Shown: in pieces, positions 63,084 to 64,000 of the stretch
How positions within the stretch are numbered: the first letter of the stretch is position 1
Layout of the letters: each line of letters begins with the position of its first letter
Source of the DNA: Diplonema papillatum
Lineage: Eukaryota; Euglenozoa; Diplonemea; Diplonemida; Diplonemidae
Direction: 5' to 3'
Assembly: GCA_030068145.1 (NCBI GenBank)
Contig: JAPJBO010000689.1
Span: forward strand, 61,208 to 125,207
Length of the DNA: 64,000 nt
The notes under the pieces: generated by a model
Database searches by the model: none
What the model was told of the DNA's origin: nothing
What the model saw: the letters and a program-made list of their open reading frames with translations, nothing else
Translations under genes and position numbers: made by a program

Positions 63084-63148
63084 CGCTGTCAGTGCCAGTG
63101 GAAACAAACCGCGCTGACACTGGCACTGACAGCGCGGTATGTTTCCAC
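63084..63148. repeat. interleaved inverted repeats in A-B-A'-B' order
   Basis: A (63084-63100) pairs perfectly over 17 bp with A' (63118-63134). B (63098-63116) pairs over 19 bp with one mismatch with B' (63130-63148). The order A, B, A', B' is that of an H-type pseudoknot in RNA rather than of nested hairpins. It lies 130 bp after the deaminase pseudogene and 120 bp before the terminal minisatellite. Confidence 0.9.
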
Positions 63149-63266
63149 CGCTTAGGGCTGACTATTTTTTATTTTTGGCTCGCGCTCGCGCGCACCCGAA
63201 TTTTTGCGAAACCTCGAAAAAAAAAAATAGTTTGTGCAGGGTCGACATGACAACTCGGACGACTCC

Positions 63267-64000
63267 GCCACTTCTGGGTCACCTGGACCACTTCTGGGTC
63301 ACCTAGTCACCTAGACCACTTCTGGGTCACCTAGACCACTTCTGGGTCACCTAATCACCTAGACCACTTCTGGGTCACCTAGACCACTTCTGGGTCATCT
63401 AGTCACCTAGACCACTTCTGAGTCACCTGGACCACTTCTGGGTCACCTAGTCACCTAGACCACTTCTGAGTCATCTAGTCACCTAGACCACTTCTGGGTC
63501 ATCTAGTCACCTAGACCACTTCTGGGTCACCTAGACCACTTCTGGGTCACCTAGTCACCTAGACCACTTCTGAGTCACCTAGACCACTTCTGGGTCACCT
63601 AGACCACTTCTGGGTCACCTAGTCACCTAGACCACTTCTGGGTCACCTAGTCACCTAGACCACTTCTGGGTCACCTAGACCACTTCTGGGTCACCTAGTC
63701 ACCTAGACCACTTCTGGGTCACCTAGACCTACTTCTGGGTCACCTAGTCACCTAGACCACTTCTGGGTCACCTAGACCACTTCTGGGTCATCTAGTCACC
63801 TAGACCACTTCTGGGTCACCTAGTCACCTAGACCACTTCTGGGTCACCTAGTCACCTGGACCACTTCTGGGTCACCTAGTCACCTAGACCACTTCTGGGT
63901 CACCTAGTCACCTAGACCACTTCTGGGTCACCTAGACCACTTCTGGGTCATCTAGTCACCTAGACCACTTCTGGGTCACCTAGACCACTTCTGGGTCAGC
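63267..64000. repeat. two-unit minisatellite running off the window end
   Basis: The array mixes a 20-bp unit (CACCTAGACCACTTCTGGGT) and a 28-bp unit with an extra CACCTAGT block. Variants include CATCTAGT, CACCTGGA, TGAGT for TGGGT and one extra T near 63729. The array continues beyond the window, so its length is unknown. Confidence 0.97.

Overview
This is nuclear DNA of a microbial eukaryote. Long uninterrupted reading frames alternate with multi-kilobase gaps full of dispersed repeats. Genes lack ribosome-binding sites, have TATA-like boxes and good ATG contexts, and the few introns are canonical GT-AG. Gene content includes a RAD6-like E2 enzyme, a MAM33/p32 mitochondrial protein, a MEKK-type kinase, a Sulfotransfer_4 enzyme, a yeast-type cytosine deaminase and a DUF3638/DUF3645 giant protein. 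This points to an intron-poor alga or other protist. I cannot place it more precisely from the sequence, and there is no sign of an organellar or bacterial origin.

Layout. 1-5 kb: a 34-bp minisatellite, then a four-exon gene for a helical TPR-like protein with an acidic repetitive tail, ending in a strong hairpin. 5-9 kb: a repeat-rich gap with a very uniform 65-bp satellite (29 units). 9.2-10 kb: the E2 gene. 13.6-14.3 kb: a small gene for an alanine-rich helical protein. 15.3-19.2 kb: two nearly identical MAM33/p32 genes in a larger diverged tandem duplication. 22-22.7 kb: a membrane-anchored sulfotransferase-like protein. 23.8-29.5 kb: a 1905-residue membrane-anchored protein kinase. 29.5-43 kb: a long gap with many repeat families and no convincing gene. 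43.1-56.4 kb: a two-exon gene predicted to encode a 4265-residue protein joining a thioredoxin fold, a UBA-like segment, a DUF3638/DUF3645 P-loop motor and two RanBP2-type zinc fingers. 58.5-59.4 kb: a coiled-coil protein with a C-terminal membrane segment. 61.6-63 kb: cytosine deaminase and a broken tandem copy. 63-64 kb: an unusual interleaved inverted repeat and a two-unit minisatellite that runs off the end.

The genes are independent and do not form a cluster. The E2 enzyme and the giant UBA/zinc-finger protein both point to ubiquitin handling, but at 33 kb apart I see no evidence of a link. The observations I rate highest are the giant fusion protein, a dispersed promoter-like cassette (at least a dozen copies, two of them at the right place to drive the E2 and the first MAM33 gene), the homogenised MAM33 pair, the perfect 65-bp satellite carrying two splice-donor-like sites per unit, and the interleaved inverted repeat near 63.1 kb.
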